This document shows, piece after piece, positions 44,451 through 53,222 of a stretch of DNA of 64,000 nt. Origin of the DNA: JAPOUP01 sp965199865. Its GTDB lineage: Bacteria; Pseudomonadota; Alphaproteobacteria; Rhodobacterales; Rhodobacteraceae. The notes under the pieces are model-generated. The model made no database searches and was not told the origin of the DNA. It was given only the letters and a program-made list of their open reading frames with translations. The stretch lies in contig CBDATU010000014.1 in the NCBI GenBank assembly GCA_965199865.1, forward strand, positions 1 through 64,000, given 5' to 3'. How positions within the stretch are numbered: position 1 is the first letter of the stretch; every line of letters begins with the position of its first letter. The position numbers and the translations under genes were made by a program.

Positions 44451-45437
44451 ATGGCAAAGAAACGAATGATCCAGGCCATCAACGAAACGCTCCATAGCGA
44501 GATGGCAAAGGACAGCAGGATCATCCTCTTCGGCGAGGATGTCGAAATCAGCCTCTTTGGTGACACACGTGGCCTGAAGGACAGGTTCGGAACGCGCGTC
44601 CGTAACATGCCGATCTCGGAGACCGTGATGACCGGTATGGCCGTCGGAGCGGCGGCTGCAGGATACAAGGTGGTATGCCACATGATGTTCGGGAACTTCA
44701 TGTATACGGGCTTTGACAGCATCGCCAACCAGGCCTGCAAGCTTCGATACATGACGGCCGGACAGATCGCGCTCCCGATTGTCTATATGGGCGTGTTCGG
44801 AGGTGGACGATCAGCGGCTGCACAGCATTCCGATGCCATGCACCCCCTGTTCATGAACCTTGGGGGACTCAAGGTCGCCCTTCCAGCGACTCCTGCGGAT
44901 GCAATGGGACTGCTCCGGGCATCCATCCACGATCCCAATCCGGTGATGTTTCTCCAGGCCGCTGGACGCGGCGGTGAATCCGGCGAAGTCCCGGATGGAG
45001 ATCATCTCATCGAGCTTGGAAAGGCCTCAACGGTTCATGCGGGGGATGATGTGACGGTAGTCGCGATCGGGGCCATGGTTCGCCCCGCCCTGCGAGCGGC
45101 AAAGAAGCTGGCGAAAGAAGGGATCGGCGTTGACCTGATTGACCCGCGCACCGTGGTTCCTCTGGACAGCGCAGCCATACTCGCCTCTGTCGAAAGAACC
45201 GGCCGGCTGGTCGTGGTCGACGAGGCACGTGATATGTGCTCCGCAGCCTCCCACATAGCCGCCATCTGTGCCGACCGGGCGTTCAGTTCGCTCAGGGCAC
45301 CCATTCGTCGTGTGACTGTGCCAGATATGGCCCTGCCCTACTCCCCGCCGCTTGAGAAGGCGCTCCTACCCAATGAAACAAGCATTTCGGAAACGGTTCG
45401 ACAGGTTCTCGGCAAACCAGCCGAAGTGGAGGTATAG
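44451..45437 (+). CDS. Thiamine-diphosphate-dependent 2-oxoacid/acetoin dehydrogenase E1, beta subunit
   Basis: The partner of the preceding alpha subunit, 328 residues from the ATG at 44451, which has a GAGGGAG ribosome-binding site 13 bases after the alpha stop. The N-terminal transketolase-like pyrimidine domain contains LFGEDVEISLFGDTRGL and PISETVMTGMAVGAAAAGY, with Glu57 the likely ThDP-activating residue. The C-terminal domain has VTVVAIGAMVRPALRAAKKL, GVDLIDPRTVVPLD and VVVDEARDMC. Alpha and beta form the heterotetrameric E1. The identity of the 2-oxo or acyloin substrate is not visible. Confidence 0.93.
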   Translation: MAKKRMIQAINETLHSEMAKDSRIILFGEDVEISLFGDTRGLKDRFGTRVRNMPISETVMTGMAVGAAAAGYKVVCHMMFGNFMYTGFDSIANQACKLRYMTAGQIALPIVYMGVFGGGRSAAAQHSDAMHPLFMNLGGLKVALPATPADAMGLLRASIHDPNPVMFLQAAGRGGESGEVPDGDHLIELGKASTVHAGDDVTVVAIGAMVRPALRAAKKLAKEGIGVDLIDPRTVVPLDSAAILASVERTGRLVVVDEARDMCSAASHIAAICADRAFSSLRAPIRRVTVPDMALPYSPPLEKALLPNETSISETVRQVLGKPAEVEV

Positions 45438-45440
45438 GTC

Positions 45441-45683
45441 ATGAAAGTTGCGCTGAAGATGCCCCGGATCGGCATGAACATGGAAGAGGGCACGCTTGTC
45501 GCCTGGTGCGTTCAACCCGGTGAAGCGTTCAGGGAAGGTGACACACTTTATGAGGTGGAAACCGAAAAGGTCACCAATGAATATGAGGCGCCCTGTAATG
45601 GGGTGATGCTGGAACATCTGGCGGAGGAAGGCGACGATGTGCCTGTCGGCGACGCCGTTTGCCGGATCGAAAAGACCGACTGA
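45441..45683 (+). CDS. Stand-alone lipoyl-domain protein
   Basis: A small protein of 80 residues that is a single lipoyl/biotinyl domain. The modified Lys should be Lys43 in EVETEKVTNEYEAP; MPRIGMNMEEGTLVAW is the usual N-terminal strand pair. Full E2 components carry the lipoyl domain, a subunit-binding domain and a large acyltransferase domain with an HxxxDG motif; here the gene ends after the lipoyl domain, and the next gene is an ABC ATPase. The spacing of 3 bases to E1 beta shows operon membership. It may act as a swinging-arm carrier for E1, with a catalytic domain and lipoamide dehydrogenase supplied from elsewhere, or hand its load to an unknown acceptor. Confidence 0.9.
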   Translation: MKVALKMPRIGMNMEEGTLVAWCVQPGEAFREGDTLYEVETEKVTNEYEAPCNGVMLEHLAEEGDDVPVGDAVCRIEKTD

Positions 45684-45712
45684 GCGGATCCGGTGGAAAG
45701 AAGGGGGAACCA

Positions 45713-46525
45713 ATGACGACAGAAACTGAAACTGGCAACGCCCTGTCCTTCCAGAGCCTGGAAATGGTCTACGAGGCCCGCACCGGTTCCGTTGTTGCGC
45801 TGGAAGATTTTTCATTCGACGTAAAGGGCAATGAATTCATTACCATCGTTGGGCCCTCGGGCTGTGGAAAATCGACGCTGCTGCAGATCACCAGCGGACT
45901 TCAGGCACCGACCTCGGGGAAAGCGCTTCTGAACGGGCAGAACATCACCGGACCCAGCCCGGACAAGGCAATGGTGTTTCAGAACTTCTCGCTGTTTCCC
46001 TGGAAGCCGGTGCGACAGAATATAGAATTCGGCCTGCGGATCAATGGGATCACAAAGACCGAACGGGAGAAGTTGATCAACTACTACATAGACGTTACGG
46101 GACTGAATGGTTTTGAGGATCACTATCCCCGGCAGCTTTCTGGAGGAATGCAGCAGCGCGTTGCGATTGCCCGTGCATTGGTGATGCGCCCCCGCGTCCT
46201 GCTGATGGACGAACCCTTTGCGGCGCTTGACGCAATGAACCGGACCCTGATGCAGGAAGAACTGGTACGCATCTGGTCACAGCACAAACCTACCGTACTC
46301 TTCATCACGCATAGTGTCGAAGAGGCAGTTTACATGGCGGACAAGGTCATCGTGATGACAAAGCGGCCTGGTAAGCTGAAGACCCTGATTGATGTCGGCA
46401 AGGAAATCGGCGGAGAGCATTGGCGCACGCGACATATTGACGAGGTCCTGCTCGAACCCAAATTCCAGGCCCTCCGACACCAGGTCTGGGAGGATGTGCG
46501 CGCAGAGATAGAGGTCAACACATGA
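45713..46525 (+). CDS. ABC transporter ATP-binding protein, nitrate/sulfonate/taurine (NitT/TauT) type
   Basis: A 270-residue ATPase. Walker A is GPSGCGKST, the Q-loop lies in AMVFQNFSLFPWKPV, the signature is LSGGMQQRVAIARAL, Walker B is VLLMDEPFAALDA, and the H-loop is FITHSVEEAVYMAD. It powers the two permeases encoded next. The start at 45713 follows AAGGGGGAA. Its stop overlaps the first permease start as ATGA. The binding protein of the same system is probably the one at 51909-52925. Confidence 0.95.
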   Translation: MTTETETGNALSFQSLEMVYEARTGSVVALEDFSFDVKGNEFITIVGPSGCGKSTLLQITSGLQAPTSGKALLNGQNITGPSPDKAMVFQNFSLFPWKPVRQNIEFGLRINGITKTEREKLINYYIDVTGLNGFEDHYPRQLSGGMQQRVAIARALVMRPRVLLMDEPFAALDAMNRTLMQEELVRIWSQHKPTVLFITHSVEEAVYMADKVIVMTKRPGKLKTLIDVGKEIGGEHWRTRHIDEVLLEPKFQALRHQVWEDVRAEIEVNT

Positions 46526-47322
46526 CCCGCGGTATTTCAAGGATAAACCGCGAGCGCATCGAGACCCTGATCTATTCGGTCATATCGGTTGTTGCGGTGA
46601 TCGCATTCTGGCATGTCTTTTCAGTCCATATACTGAAAAACCAGTTCATTCTTCCCTCGCCGTTACAGGTGGTTCAGGGCGTCGAACGGTTAACGCTCGG
46701 ATATCTGGGTGGGAATCTGTTTTACCACGCGGCGTCCAGCCTGTTGATCGTGATGGTCGGCTACCTGATTGGTTTATCCATCGGCATTCCTCTGGGTATC
46801 GCGATGGCCTGGTACGAGCCGGTGAATCGGGCGGTTGGTCCGATAGTGGCGGTGCTTCGTCCCATACCAACGCCTGCATGGATTCCTCTTGCCATACTCT
46901 GGTTCGGGATCGGGATGTCGGGCAAGGTTTTCGTCATCATAATCGCGTCAATCGTTCCCTGCGTATTCAACTCCTTCACAGCGGTTCGCGAAACGCCACG
47001 CGAACTCCTTGATGCTGCCAGAACGATGGGCGCACCGAGGAGAACGCTTCTCTTTGAAGTGGCAATTCCGTCCGGTCTTCCAACGATCGTCGCCGGAATG
47101 CGGATTGCACTTGGAAATGCCTGGGCGACTGTTGTCGCGGCGGAACTTGTGGCGGCTTCGGCCGGGCTGGGTTTTCTCATTCTTGCCGGATACCGAAATT
47201 TCGAGGCGCCGGTGATGGCGGCCGGCATTATCTCGATCGCAGTTGTCGGCCTGTTGATGAATTTCGCCTTCCAGTGGTTCGAACGTCGGATCACGCCATG
47301 GCGCGAAAGCGAGGAACGCTAG
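46522..47322 (+). CDS. ABC transporter permease, NitT/TauT type (first of two)
   Basis: A 266-residue inner-membrane protein with about six hydrophobic segments. The binding-protein-dependent transport domain is marked by AARTMGAPRRTLLFEVAIPS, the EAA-like loop that contacts the ATPase, and by GNAWATVVAAELVAASAGLG. It is coupled to the ATPase gene by an ATGA overlap and to the second permease by direct abutment (stop then ATG). The two permeases are only moderately alike, so the channel is probably a heterodimer, which is less common than the single homodimeric permease of SsuC/TauC systems. Confidence 0.93.
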   Translation: MTRGISRINRERIETLIYSVISVVAVIAFWHVFSVHILKNQFILPSPLQVVQGVERLTLGYLGGNLFYHAASSLLIVMVGYLIGLSIGIPLGIAMAWYEPVNRAVGPIVAVLRPIPTPAWIPLAILWFGIGMSGKVFVIIIASIVPCVFNSFTAVRETPRELLDAARTMGAPRRTLLFEVAIPSGLPTIVAGMRIALGNAWATVVAAELVAASAGLGFLILAGYRNFEAPVMAAGIISIAVVGLLMNFAFQWFERRITPWRESEER

Positions 47323-48105
47323 ATGCTGCGTTCCCTGCACATCGCCTCCCGCCTGGGCCTGGTATTTGCGGCGTGGCTACTGGGATGGTGGGCCATCACA
47401 TGGATCCTGAACGTCAATCCCACTTTTCTGCCGCCGCCTGTGGATGTCTTCGAGCGCTTGATGAAAATGGCCACCGTCTCAATGGGGGATGGTACGCTTG
47501 AAGTGCACATTCTCGGCAGTCTGCGGCGCTTCGCCACCGGTTTTGCACTGGCCGTGATCATTGGGATTCCGCTTGGTTTCGCGATGGGTTACTTCAAGCC
47601 CATCAACAAGCTGGTCACGCCGATCTTTGAAGCGATCCGCCCGATCCCTCCAATCGCATGGGCACCGTTCGCGATCCTCTGGTTCGGTCTCAACGTTGGT
47701 GCCCAGGCATTCGTGATCCTTCTGGCCGCGATGCCGCCCATTGTCATCAACTCACAGCTTGCCATCCGGATGACGGATCGCCGACTGATTGATGCGGCAC
47801 GGGTGTTCGGCGCGAGTCCGCTCCGGGTTCTTGCCGAGGTGGCCCTGCCCAGTTCCATTCCGCTGGTTTTCACAGGGCTTCGCATTGGCGTTGCAAACGG
47901 TTGGATGGCACTGATCGCCGCGGAACTTGTCGCTGGCGATGGTTCCAGCACCGGGTTGGGATACCTGATCCTGCAGGGACAGCGGACGCTGAACGCGGAC
48001 CTTTCGATCGCCGCGATGATTGTGATCGGAATCATTGGCGCGTTGCTGGACGTGTCGCTGAACCGTCTGAACCGCTACTTCCAGCGCTGGACGGTTCAGG
48101 ACTAG
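47323..48105 (+). CDS. ABC transporter permease, NitT/TauT type (second of two)
   Basis: A 260-residue inner-membrane protein with several hydrophobic helices. The EAA-type loop reads AARVFGASPLRVLAEVALPS and is followed by GVANGWMALIAAELVAGDG. IRPIPPIAWAPFAILWFG is the usual preceding segment. It begins right after the stop codon of the first permease. It completes the membrane part of the importer; the cargo could be a carboxylate, sulfonate or other small organic ion. Confidence 0.93.
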   Translation: MLRSLHIASRLGLVFAAWLLGWWAITWILNVNPTFLPPPVDVFERLMKMATVSMGDGTLEVHILGSLRRFATGFALAVIIGIPLGFAMGYFKPINKLVTPIFEAIRPIPPIAWAPFAILWFGLNVGAQAFVILLAAMPPIVINSQLAIRMTDRRLIDAARVFGASPLRVLAEVALPSSIPLVFTGLRIGVANGWMALIAAELVAGDGSSTGLGYLILQGQRTLNADLSIAAMIVIGIIGALLDVSLNRLNRYFQRWTVQD

Positions 48106-48149
48106 GCATAGCCATTTGTCGAACAGGAGAGAATTGGGGAGACCGACTC

Positions 48150-49097
48150 ATGTTTGGAAATCCTGAGGATAGCCCGAAACAGGGGTCGAACTGGCTCAAT
48201 GAGTCCCAGGGCATCGCAGATGGCATCCGGCGGCTCGCCCTGACCCACACGGTTGTTCACGGTGGATATCTGAGCCAGGCCTGCTCGTCAGCCGAAATCT
48301 TCGGGCTACTCTACGGCCACCAGATGAACCTTGGCCCCTCTCAGGGTCCCGGCGTGCCACCGCCCTACAGGGGTTGGCTGGAGGAGAGGAGCGACCGGGT
48401 TCCCGGAATGGTCTACAACGGTGGCCGTGCACCAGATACGGATCGCTTCTTTCTTTCGCCCACCCATTATGCCCTCGTTCTCTACTGTGCCCTGATTGAG
48501 GTGGGACGCCTGGATGACAGTGCCCTGGATCAGTTCAACACCGATGGAAGCCGGATAGAGATGATCGGAGGGGAACGGTCACCGGGCGTCGAGGTCAACG
48601 GTGGGTCATTCGGGCAGGCGATTTCCCAGGCAGCAGGTGTCGCCTGGGCCAGGCGCAGACAGGGCGACACGGGGCGCGTTTTCGTCTTCCTTGGCGACGG
48701 TGAGCTCCAGGAAGGCCAGACATGGGAAGCTGTCATGTCGATGGGGGTTCTCAACCTGGATAACGTCATCGTCTTTGTCGATGTCAATCGCCAGCAATGC
48801 GATGGTCTGACGGACGATGTGGTTCCGTTGGAACCCTTGGACGACAAATTCGTCGCTTTCGGCTGGAACGCGGTCAGGGTTGATGGCCATGACATCAAGG
48901 CAATGAACCAGGCTTGCGCAATGCCGCGTAACGGCAAGCCTCTGGTGATCCTGGCCTACACTTTGCCCTATAGGGGAATCCCACTTCTGGAACAGCGATA
49001 CCCCAATCTGCACTACGTCCGCTTCAGGTCGGAAGAGGAGCGCGCACTGTACAGGGAAGCCGCGGACGCCATGCAGATGATGGAGGCGGGCCAATGA
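48150..49097 (+). CDS. Transketolase, N-terminal (ThDP-binding) subunit
   Basis: A 315-residue protein corresponding to the N-terminal third-to-half of transketolase. GDGELQEGQTWEAVMSMG, with GDGE at residues 182-185, is the ThDP-binding motif. The substrate-phosphate and cofactor regions include SPTHYALVLYCALIEVGRLD and TPGVEVNGGSFGQ-like text (SPGVEVNGGSFGQAIS). Split transketolases work as heteromers with the C-terminal partner, which follows in an ATGA overlap. They transfer a two-carbon ketol unit; several catabolic versions act on unusual sugars. The start at 48150 follows GAATTGGGGAGA; the frame is open upstream inside the permease gene but that part is a shadow. Confidence 0.92.
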   Translation: MFGNPEDSPKQGSNWLNESQGIADGIRRLALTHTVVHGGYLSQACSSAEIFGLLYGHQMNLGPSQGPGVPPPYRGWLEERSDRVPGMVYNGGRAPDTDRFFLSPTHYALVLYCALIEVGRLDDSALDQFNTDGSRIEMIGGERSPGVEVNGGSFGQAISQAAGVAWARRRQGDTGRVFVFLGDGELQEGQTWEAVMSMGVLNLDNVIVFVDVNRQQCDGLTDDVVPLEPLDDKFVAFGWNAVRVDGHDIKAMNQACAMPRNGKPLVILAYTLPYRGIPLLEQRYPNLHYVRFRSEEERALYREAADAMQMMEAGQ

Positions 49098-50101
49098 AAC
49101 GCGAAACCCTGGTTCACCGCCGCAGCCTCATCGATTGGGGTCGCCTGCAGCCTGAGACGGTTCTGCTGTCAGGCGACCTGACTGTCGCCTGCGAAGCCGA
49201 TGGATTTCGGGATGCCTATCCGGACCGGTTCATTTCAACCGGCCTCGCAGAGCAAAACATGATGAGTTTCGCCGCTGGCATGGCGCGCGAAGGCTTCGTC
49301 CCGCTTGTCCACACATTTGCGGTGTTCATGTACCGGCGTGCTCTTGACCAGGTTGAGATGTCGATCGCCTATGGTGATATGCCGGTCCGAATGTTCGGAT
49401 TTCTCCCCGGGGTCACCACGCCTGGCGGTCCGAGCCACCAGGCAACCAACGACATTGCGGTGATGCGTTCGCTACCGAACATGACAATCGTCGAAGTCGG
49501 TGATGCCACCGACATCGAAGGACTGTACGCTCTGTCGCGCAACGTTGAAGGACCGATCTACTTCCGCATGCTGCGGGGTGAGGTTCCGCGGCTCTTTCCC
49601 GCAGAGGATGCACTGACACTGAATCGCGCACGGGTCCTGTCCAAAGGTGAAGACATTGCGCTCCTGACCACCGGTATCTGCACCGAAGAGGCACTGAGAG
49701 TCACGGGCTTCCTTCAAAATGCGGGCCTGGACATAACGCATCTCCATGTGAGCACTCTCAAGCCCTTTAGTGACCCGCAGGTCCTGGAAGCGATTGGAGA
49801 TGCGAAGAAGGGTGTCATTACGATGGAGAACCACATTTCCATTGGAGGGCTTGGATCCTGTGTGGCGGAGCTGATGGCTGAACATGGTCTCGGCAGCAGG
49901 CTGGTCAGGGTTTCCATCGGTGATCGCTATCTTCAGGGTGCCAACCAGGGCTGGTTGATGGAAAACTATTCCATTGGCGGCAGTGCGCTGGTCCAGGCGA
50001 TCGAATCCCTGACAGATCGCGACCTTGGATTTGCCGAGGCTCGGATCGCTGACGCAGCTGAGAGTGACTTTGTGGCGGAGAACCAGGTGGAAGCACTTTA
50101 G
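49094..50101 (+). CDS. Transketolase, C-terminal subunit
   Basis: A 335-residue partner of the preceding subunit with the pyrimidine-binding domain and the C-terminal domain. STGLAEQNMMSFAAGMAREG contains the Glu expected to activate ThDP; GVTTPGGPSHQATNDIAVMR supplies active-site His residues, and VITMENHISIGGLGSCVAEL belongs to the C-terminal domain. The start overlaps the N-subunit stop (ATGA). That the pair sits in a catabolic locus with its own importer, and not beside pentose-phosphate genes, suggests a specialised substrate. Confidence 0.92.
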   Translation: MKRETLVHRRSLIDWGRLQPETVLLSGDLTVACEADGFRDAYPDRFISTGLAEQNMMSFAAGMAREGFVPLVHTFAVFMYRRALDQVEMSIAYGDMPVRMFGFLPGVTTPGGPSHQATNDIAVMRSLPNMTIVEVGDATDIEGLYALSRNVEGPIYFRMLRGEVPRLFPAEDALTLNRARVLSKGEDIALLTTGICTEEALRVTGFLQNAGLDITHLHVSTLKPFSDPQVLEAIGDAKKGVITMENHISIGGLGSCVAELMAEHGLGSRLVRVSIGDRYLQGANQGWLMENYSIGGSALVQAIESLTDRDLGFAEARIADAAESDFVAENQVEAL

Positions 50102-50175
50102 TGCTCAACCTGTTCGAATGGGACTTTCCTGGATTGCGTGAATACCGAACTCTCCAGAGGGGGCGTATGGCTTAA

Positions 50176-50922
50176 ATGATCGAAGGGCTGGACGGAAAGA
50201 CCGTTGTCATGACTGGAGGCGCCGGGGGGATTGGCACTGAATGTGCCAGGATGTTCCTCAAGGCCAACGCCCGCCTGCTCCTGATTGATGTGAAGCGGGA
50301 ACTGCTTGCGAAACTGCAGGGCGATCTTGCGGGCGGCGACAGGGTCGTGACATGTGTTTCGGATCTTGCGACTCCGCAGGCCTGCACGGATGCCCTGTCG
50401 GCAGTTGACGGCCCGATCCATGCGCTGGTTCATCTGGCCGGAATCTTTGCGGCAGATCGCCTGGTTCCAGAAGACCGGATCGAGGTCTACGACCCGATCA
50501 TGGCCGCCAATCTTACAAATGCCTACGACATGTCCATCGCGTGCCTATCCCGATTTGACCCTGACCGGGTTTGCCGGATCGTGTTCGCAAGCTCTCTGGC
50601 ATTCCGGCGCGGTGCGTTCGCTCATACGGCATATTCAGCCGCAAAGGGTGGCCTTGTCGGGATGACCAGATCTCTTGCGCGACGGCTTGGTCCCGATGTA
50701 CTGGTCAATTCCGTCGCCCCCGGTCTCATTGAGACACCCATGGCATTCGATATGTCTGAAGAAGACCGGAAAAAGAGGGTCGCGCGGATCAGGGACATCC
50801 CGCTGCGAAGATTCGGCAGGCCCGACGAGGTTGCCAGCGTGATCGGGTTTCTATGCGGCGATGCATCCGGATACGTCACCGGGCAAACCATCAACATCGA
50901 TGGCGGAATGATGAACAGCTGA
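50176..50922 (+). CDS. Short-chain dehydrogenase/reductase
   Basis: A classical SDR of 248 residues. The nucleotide-binding TGGAGGIG is at about residues 13-20, the catalytic Tyr153-x3-Lys157 in YSAAK, with a Ser at 139 or 140. The N-x-A-G strand motif is altered to HLAGI, as in some SDRs. The C-terminus GYVTGQTINIDGGMMNS is typical. It would oxidise or reduce a hydroxyl or keto group with NAD(P). It follows the transketolase pair after about 75 bases on the same strand and probably ends this operon. Confidence 0.92.
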   Translation: MIEGLDGKTVVMTGGAGGIGTECARMFLKANARLLLIDVKRELLAKLQGDLAGGDRVVTCVSDLATPQACTDALSAVDGPIHALVHLAGIFAADRLVPEDRIEVYDPIMAANLTNAYDMSIACLSRFDPDRVCRIVFASSLAFRRGAFAHTAYSAAKGGLVGMTRSLARRLGPDVLVNSVAPGLIETPMAFDMSEEDRKKRVARIRDIPLRRFGRPDEVASVIGFLCGDASGYVTGQTINIDGGMMNS

Positions 50923-51010
50923 CGCAGGATGCGGCTGAACGCTCCCGCCGCTACAGACAGGCAATACCGGAGTGGGCATGCGTGCTGATCCTTAGCTTAT
51001 GCCATCTCGG

Positions 51011-51835
51011 TCACTGGTTTTTCGGGTATGGATCGAACGGGGAGCTGTTGAGATCCTCGCCGGCATCACCCCGTATTGTGAGCCCGCCATCGACGCACAT
51101 CGTGGTACCTGTGATGTATCCGGATTCCGGCTCCGCGAGAAACGCTGCCATATGCGCAATTTCTTCGGGCTTCCCCCAGCGTCCCACCGGTGTGTGCTCG
51201 GCAATCGCTTCATAGCCAATCATTCCCTGTTCGGCACGCTGCCGCAGGGTATCGGTCAGGATGTAGCCGGGCGCGATCGCGTTAACGGTAATGCCCGCAC
51301 GCGCGCAGTCGAGGGCCAGTGCCTCGGTCAATCCGCGAAGGGCTTTCTTCGCCGTGACATAGGCAAACCGATGTGGCACAGGCTGCACTCCATTTCCGGA
51401 TGACATGTTAATGATCCGCCCGAATTTCGCGGCACGCATGCCAGGCATGACGAGCCGACACCAATTCACGGCTCCGCCGAGGTGAATGTCCATCATGTTC
51501 TGGAAATCCTCGTGCGGGATCTCTTCGATCCAACCCTTTCGCGGCGGCATGATCCCGGCATTGTTGACAAGGACACCAACCGGACCGAGAGCTGACACGA
51601 TCGCCTCATGCGCAGAAGCACAGGCGGTGCGGTCGGCTACATCGGCGGCGACGCCAATCGCTTTGGCGCCAGTTTCCTCAACCAGTCGACCGGCTGCGCC
51701 AGAGGCGGCCTCAAGCGACAGATCAACGATGGCGACAGGATGGGATTTGCGCGCGAATGCCTGAGCGATTGCGAAGCCAATTCCGGTTGCGCCACCGGTG
51801 ATCACTGCGGGCGGATGTGGAGCATTCTGCGTCAC
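51011..51835 (-). CDS. Short-chain dehydrogenase/reductase
   Basis: A second classical SDR, 274 residues. TGGATGIG is at about residues 13-20, NNAGI at 91-95, Ser145/146, Tyr159 and Lys163 form the catalytic set (YVTAK), and the C-terminal part has GYITGTTMCVDGGLTI. It has an extra C-terminal tail of some 20 residues. It lies on the minus strand downstream of the binding-protein gene, convergent with the first SDR. Together with the first SDR it could act on two positions of a polyol or hydroxy acid. Confidence 0.92.
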   Translation of the reverse strand: MTQNAPHPPAVITGGATGIGFAIAQAFARKSHPVAIVDLSLEAASGAAGRLVEETGAKAIGVAADVADRTACASAHEAIVSALGPVGVLVNNAGIMPPRKGWIEEIPHEDFQNMMDIHLGGAVNWCRLVMPGMRAAKFGRIINMSSGNGVQPVPHRFAYVTAKKALRGLTEALALDCARAGITVNAIAPGYILTDTLRQRAEQGMIGYEAIAEHTPVGRWGKPEEIAHMAAFLAEPESGYITGTTMCVDGGLTIRGDAGEDLNSSPFDPYPKNQ

Positions 51836-51870
51836 GCCAGGAACTCCGAATTCGACGGGTTGTGAATTGG

Positions 51871-51898
51871 GACGGTGGCCGGGTATTCGGCCACCGTC
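51871..51898 (-). terminator. Strong hairpin between binding-protein and SDR genes
   Basis: A perfect 10-base-pair stem (GACGGTGGCC at 51871-51880 with GGCCACCGTC at 51889-51898) encloses an 8-base loop. It sits 10 bases after the stop codon of the minus-strand binding-protein gene and before the SDR gene. On the minus strand no U-run follows, so it may be a partial terminator or an mRNA-stabilising 3-prime structure that keeps binding-protein message abundant. Confidence 0.5.
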
Positions 51899-51908
51899 TT
51901 TGTGCGAC

Positions 51909-52925
51909 TTACTCGGAAATCGCCTTCTGCAGGAATGACGGATCGATCAGCGGCTCGTAATCCGGAATGGAATCCATCCGACCGACCCGGTTGAAGAAAC
52001 CGGCAACGCCTTCATAGCCCTTTGCAAGGTAGGAGGCTTCGCCGCCAGAGGCTGTCATCTTCTCGATCATTTCCGGTGCCTGAACGAGATCATTGAACAT
52101 AGTGTCGACTTCCTTGGCCAGAACGGCCGGATCAAGGTCAAAACCGCGGAACTGTTCGAATTCCTGGTACATTTCCATGGCCCGCGCCTTGTCTTCCTTG
52201 ATCCAGTCAACCGCCTCAGATGTCGCGCGCAGCCAACGGATGACGGCATCAGGATTTTCCTCGATGATGTGAGGAGCGGCAATCCAGACACTCGGAATCG
52301 ACAGATCGGCCTGAATCCCATCGCAAAGCACTTCGTTGCCCTGTGCGAGCATGGCATCGTTCTGCGGTGGCCAGGCCTGCGCGAAATCGCCTTCTCCAGC
52401 GGTAAATGCTGACAGGGTTGCGGTCTGCTCACTCGGAAGAATGGTCACTTCGTCAATGGACAGACCCATGGAACCCAGGCAGCCCTCGACCATGTAGTGG
52501 CCCGTTGAGACCGTGGTGACAAAGATCTGTTTTCCCTTGAGGAACGAGGCCTCTGCCTTGGCCGCCGCTACGTCATCCGGACGTCCAATGAGTTGATGGA
52601 TACCAGCCTCTTCCGTCACAAAGCCAATCGTGACGAGACCAAGCGTTGGTCCGGCGAGTGTGGCTGGCGGGGCACCCAGGAAAGTGATATCCCATTGCTT
52701 GGCAGCGGCTGCCTGAATAATGGGCGCACCAGATGGGAAGTATTTGGGCTCGGTGTCGATTCCCTGCTTTTCGTACAACCCCAACCTGTCCGCCACGAAA
52801 ATCGGGAAGCCAGTGTAGTATGGCATGTTATTGGTGCGAATCTTGTCCATCGCGGCGGCAGCTCCGCACGAAAACGATATAGCCGCAGCGGCAAGTAGGG
52901 TTACTGCAAACCTTGAATTTTTCAT
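51909..52925 (-). CDS. ABC transporter substrate-binding protein, NitT/TauT (SsuA/NMT1-like) type
   Basis: A periplasmic binding protein of 338 residues. The signal peptide MKNSRFAVTLLAAAAISFSC continues to GAAAA, with cleavage near AAA-MDK. The NMT1/SsuA-like core contains NMPYYTGFPIFVADRLGLYE, PSGAPIIQAAAAKQWDITFL and GEGDFAQAWPPQNDAMLAQG. It is almost surely the ligand-capturing part of the importer whose ATPase and permeases are at 45.7-48.1 kb. It is encoded separately, on the other strand, with its own promoter, followed by the second SDR. The ligand is unknown. Confidence 0.92.
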   Translation of the reverse strand: MKNSRFAVTLLAAAAISFSCGAAAAMDKIRTNNMPYYTGFPIFVADRLGLYEKQGIDTEPKYFPSGAPIIQAAAAKQWDITFLGAPPATLAGPTLGLVTIGFVTEEAGIHQLIGRPDDVAAAKAEASFLKGKQIFVTTVSTGHYMVEGCLGSMGLSIDEVTILPSEQTATLSAFTAGEGDFAQAWPPQNDAMLAQGNEVLCDGIQADLSIPSVWIAAPHIIEENPDAVIRWLRATSEAVDWIKEDKARAMEMYQEFEQFRGFDLDPAVLAKEVDTMFNDLVQAPEMIEKMTASGGEASYLAKGYEGVAGFFNRVGRMDSIPDYEPLIDPSFLQKAISE

Positions 52926-53053
52926 AGTTGGTCCTCTCTGTTCAACCGGATGCGGACGACTGGCAGGTCGTCGAGTCTGTCTACCAGGTCGCTGGCCATG
53001 AGGCTGGAAGTCACCTCGACCTGGACCTGAGCGTATAACTGGTACATCTATTT

Positions 53054-53061
53054 GTCTAGAC
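53054..53061. promoter_or_regulatory. Candidate HutC-type operator GTCTAGAC upstream of the binding-protein gene
   Basis: GTCTAGAC is a perfect palindrome matching the GT-N-TA-N-AC pattern described for HutC-subfamily GntR proteins. It lies about 130 bases before the binding-protein start, next to TATAACTGGTACAT. A similar arrangement (GGTATAT...CTAGAC on the minus strand) occurs at 54069-54088 between the next two divergent genes. Confidence 0.35.
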
Positions 53062-53222
53062 GTTCAATTCGAATGCTGGGGGATACGAGCCGGTTCGCAA
53101 GGTTCAGGAATTGCGGAACCCTCGCTGGCTCATTCGAGCCGGGAACCCGGAACAGTGCCGGGTCTGGCGGAAGCGCAGATGGTAAAGCCGCGCTTCCGGA
53201 AACGAATGCAGGACCGGCCGGT

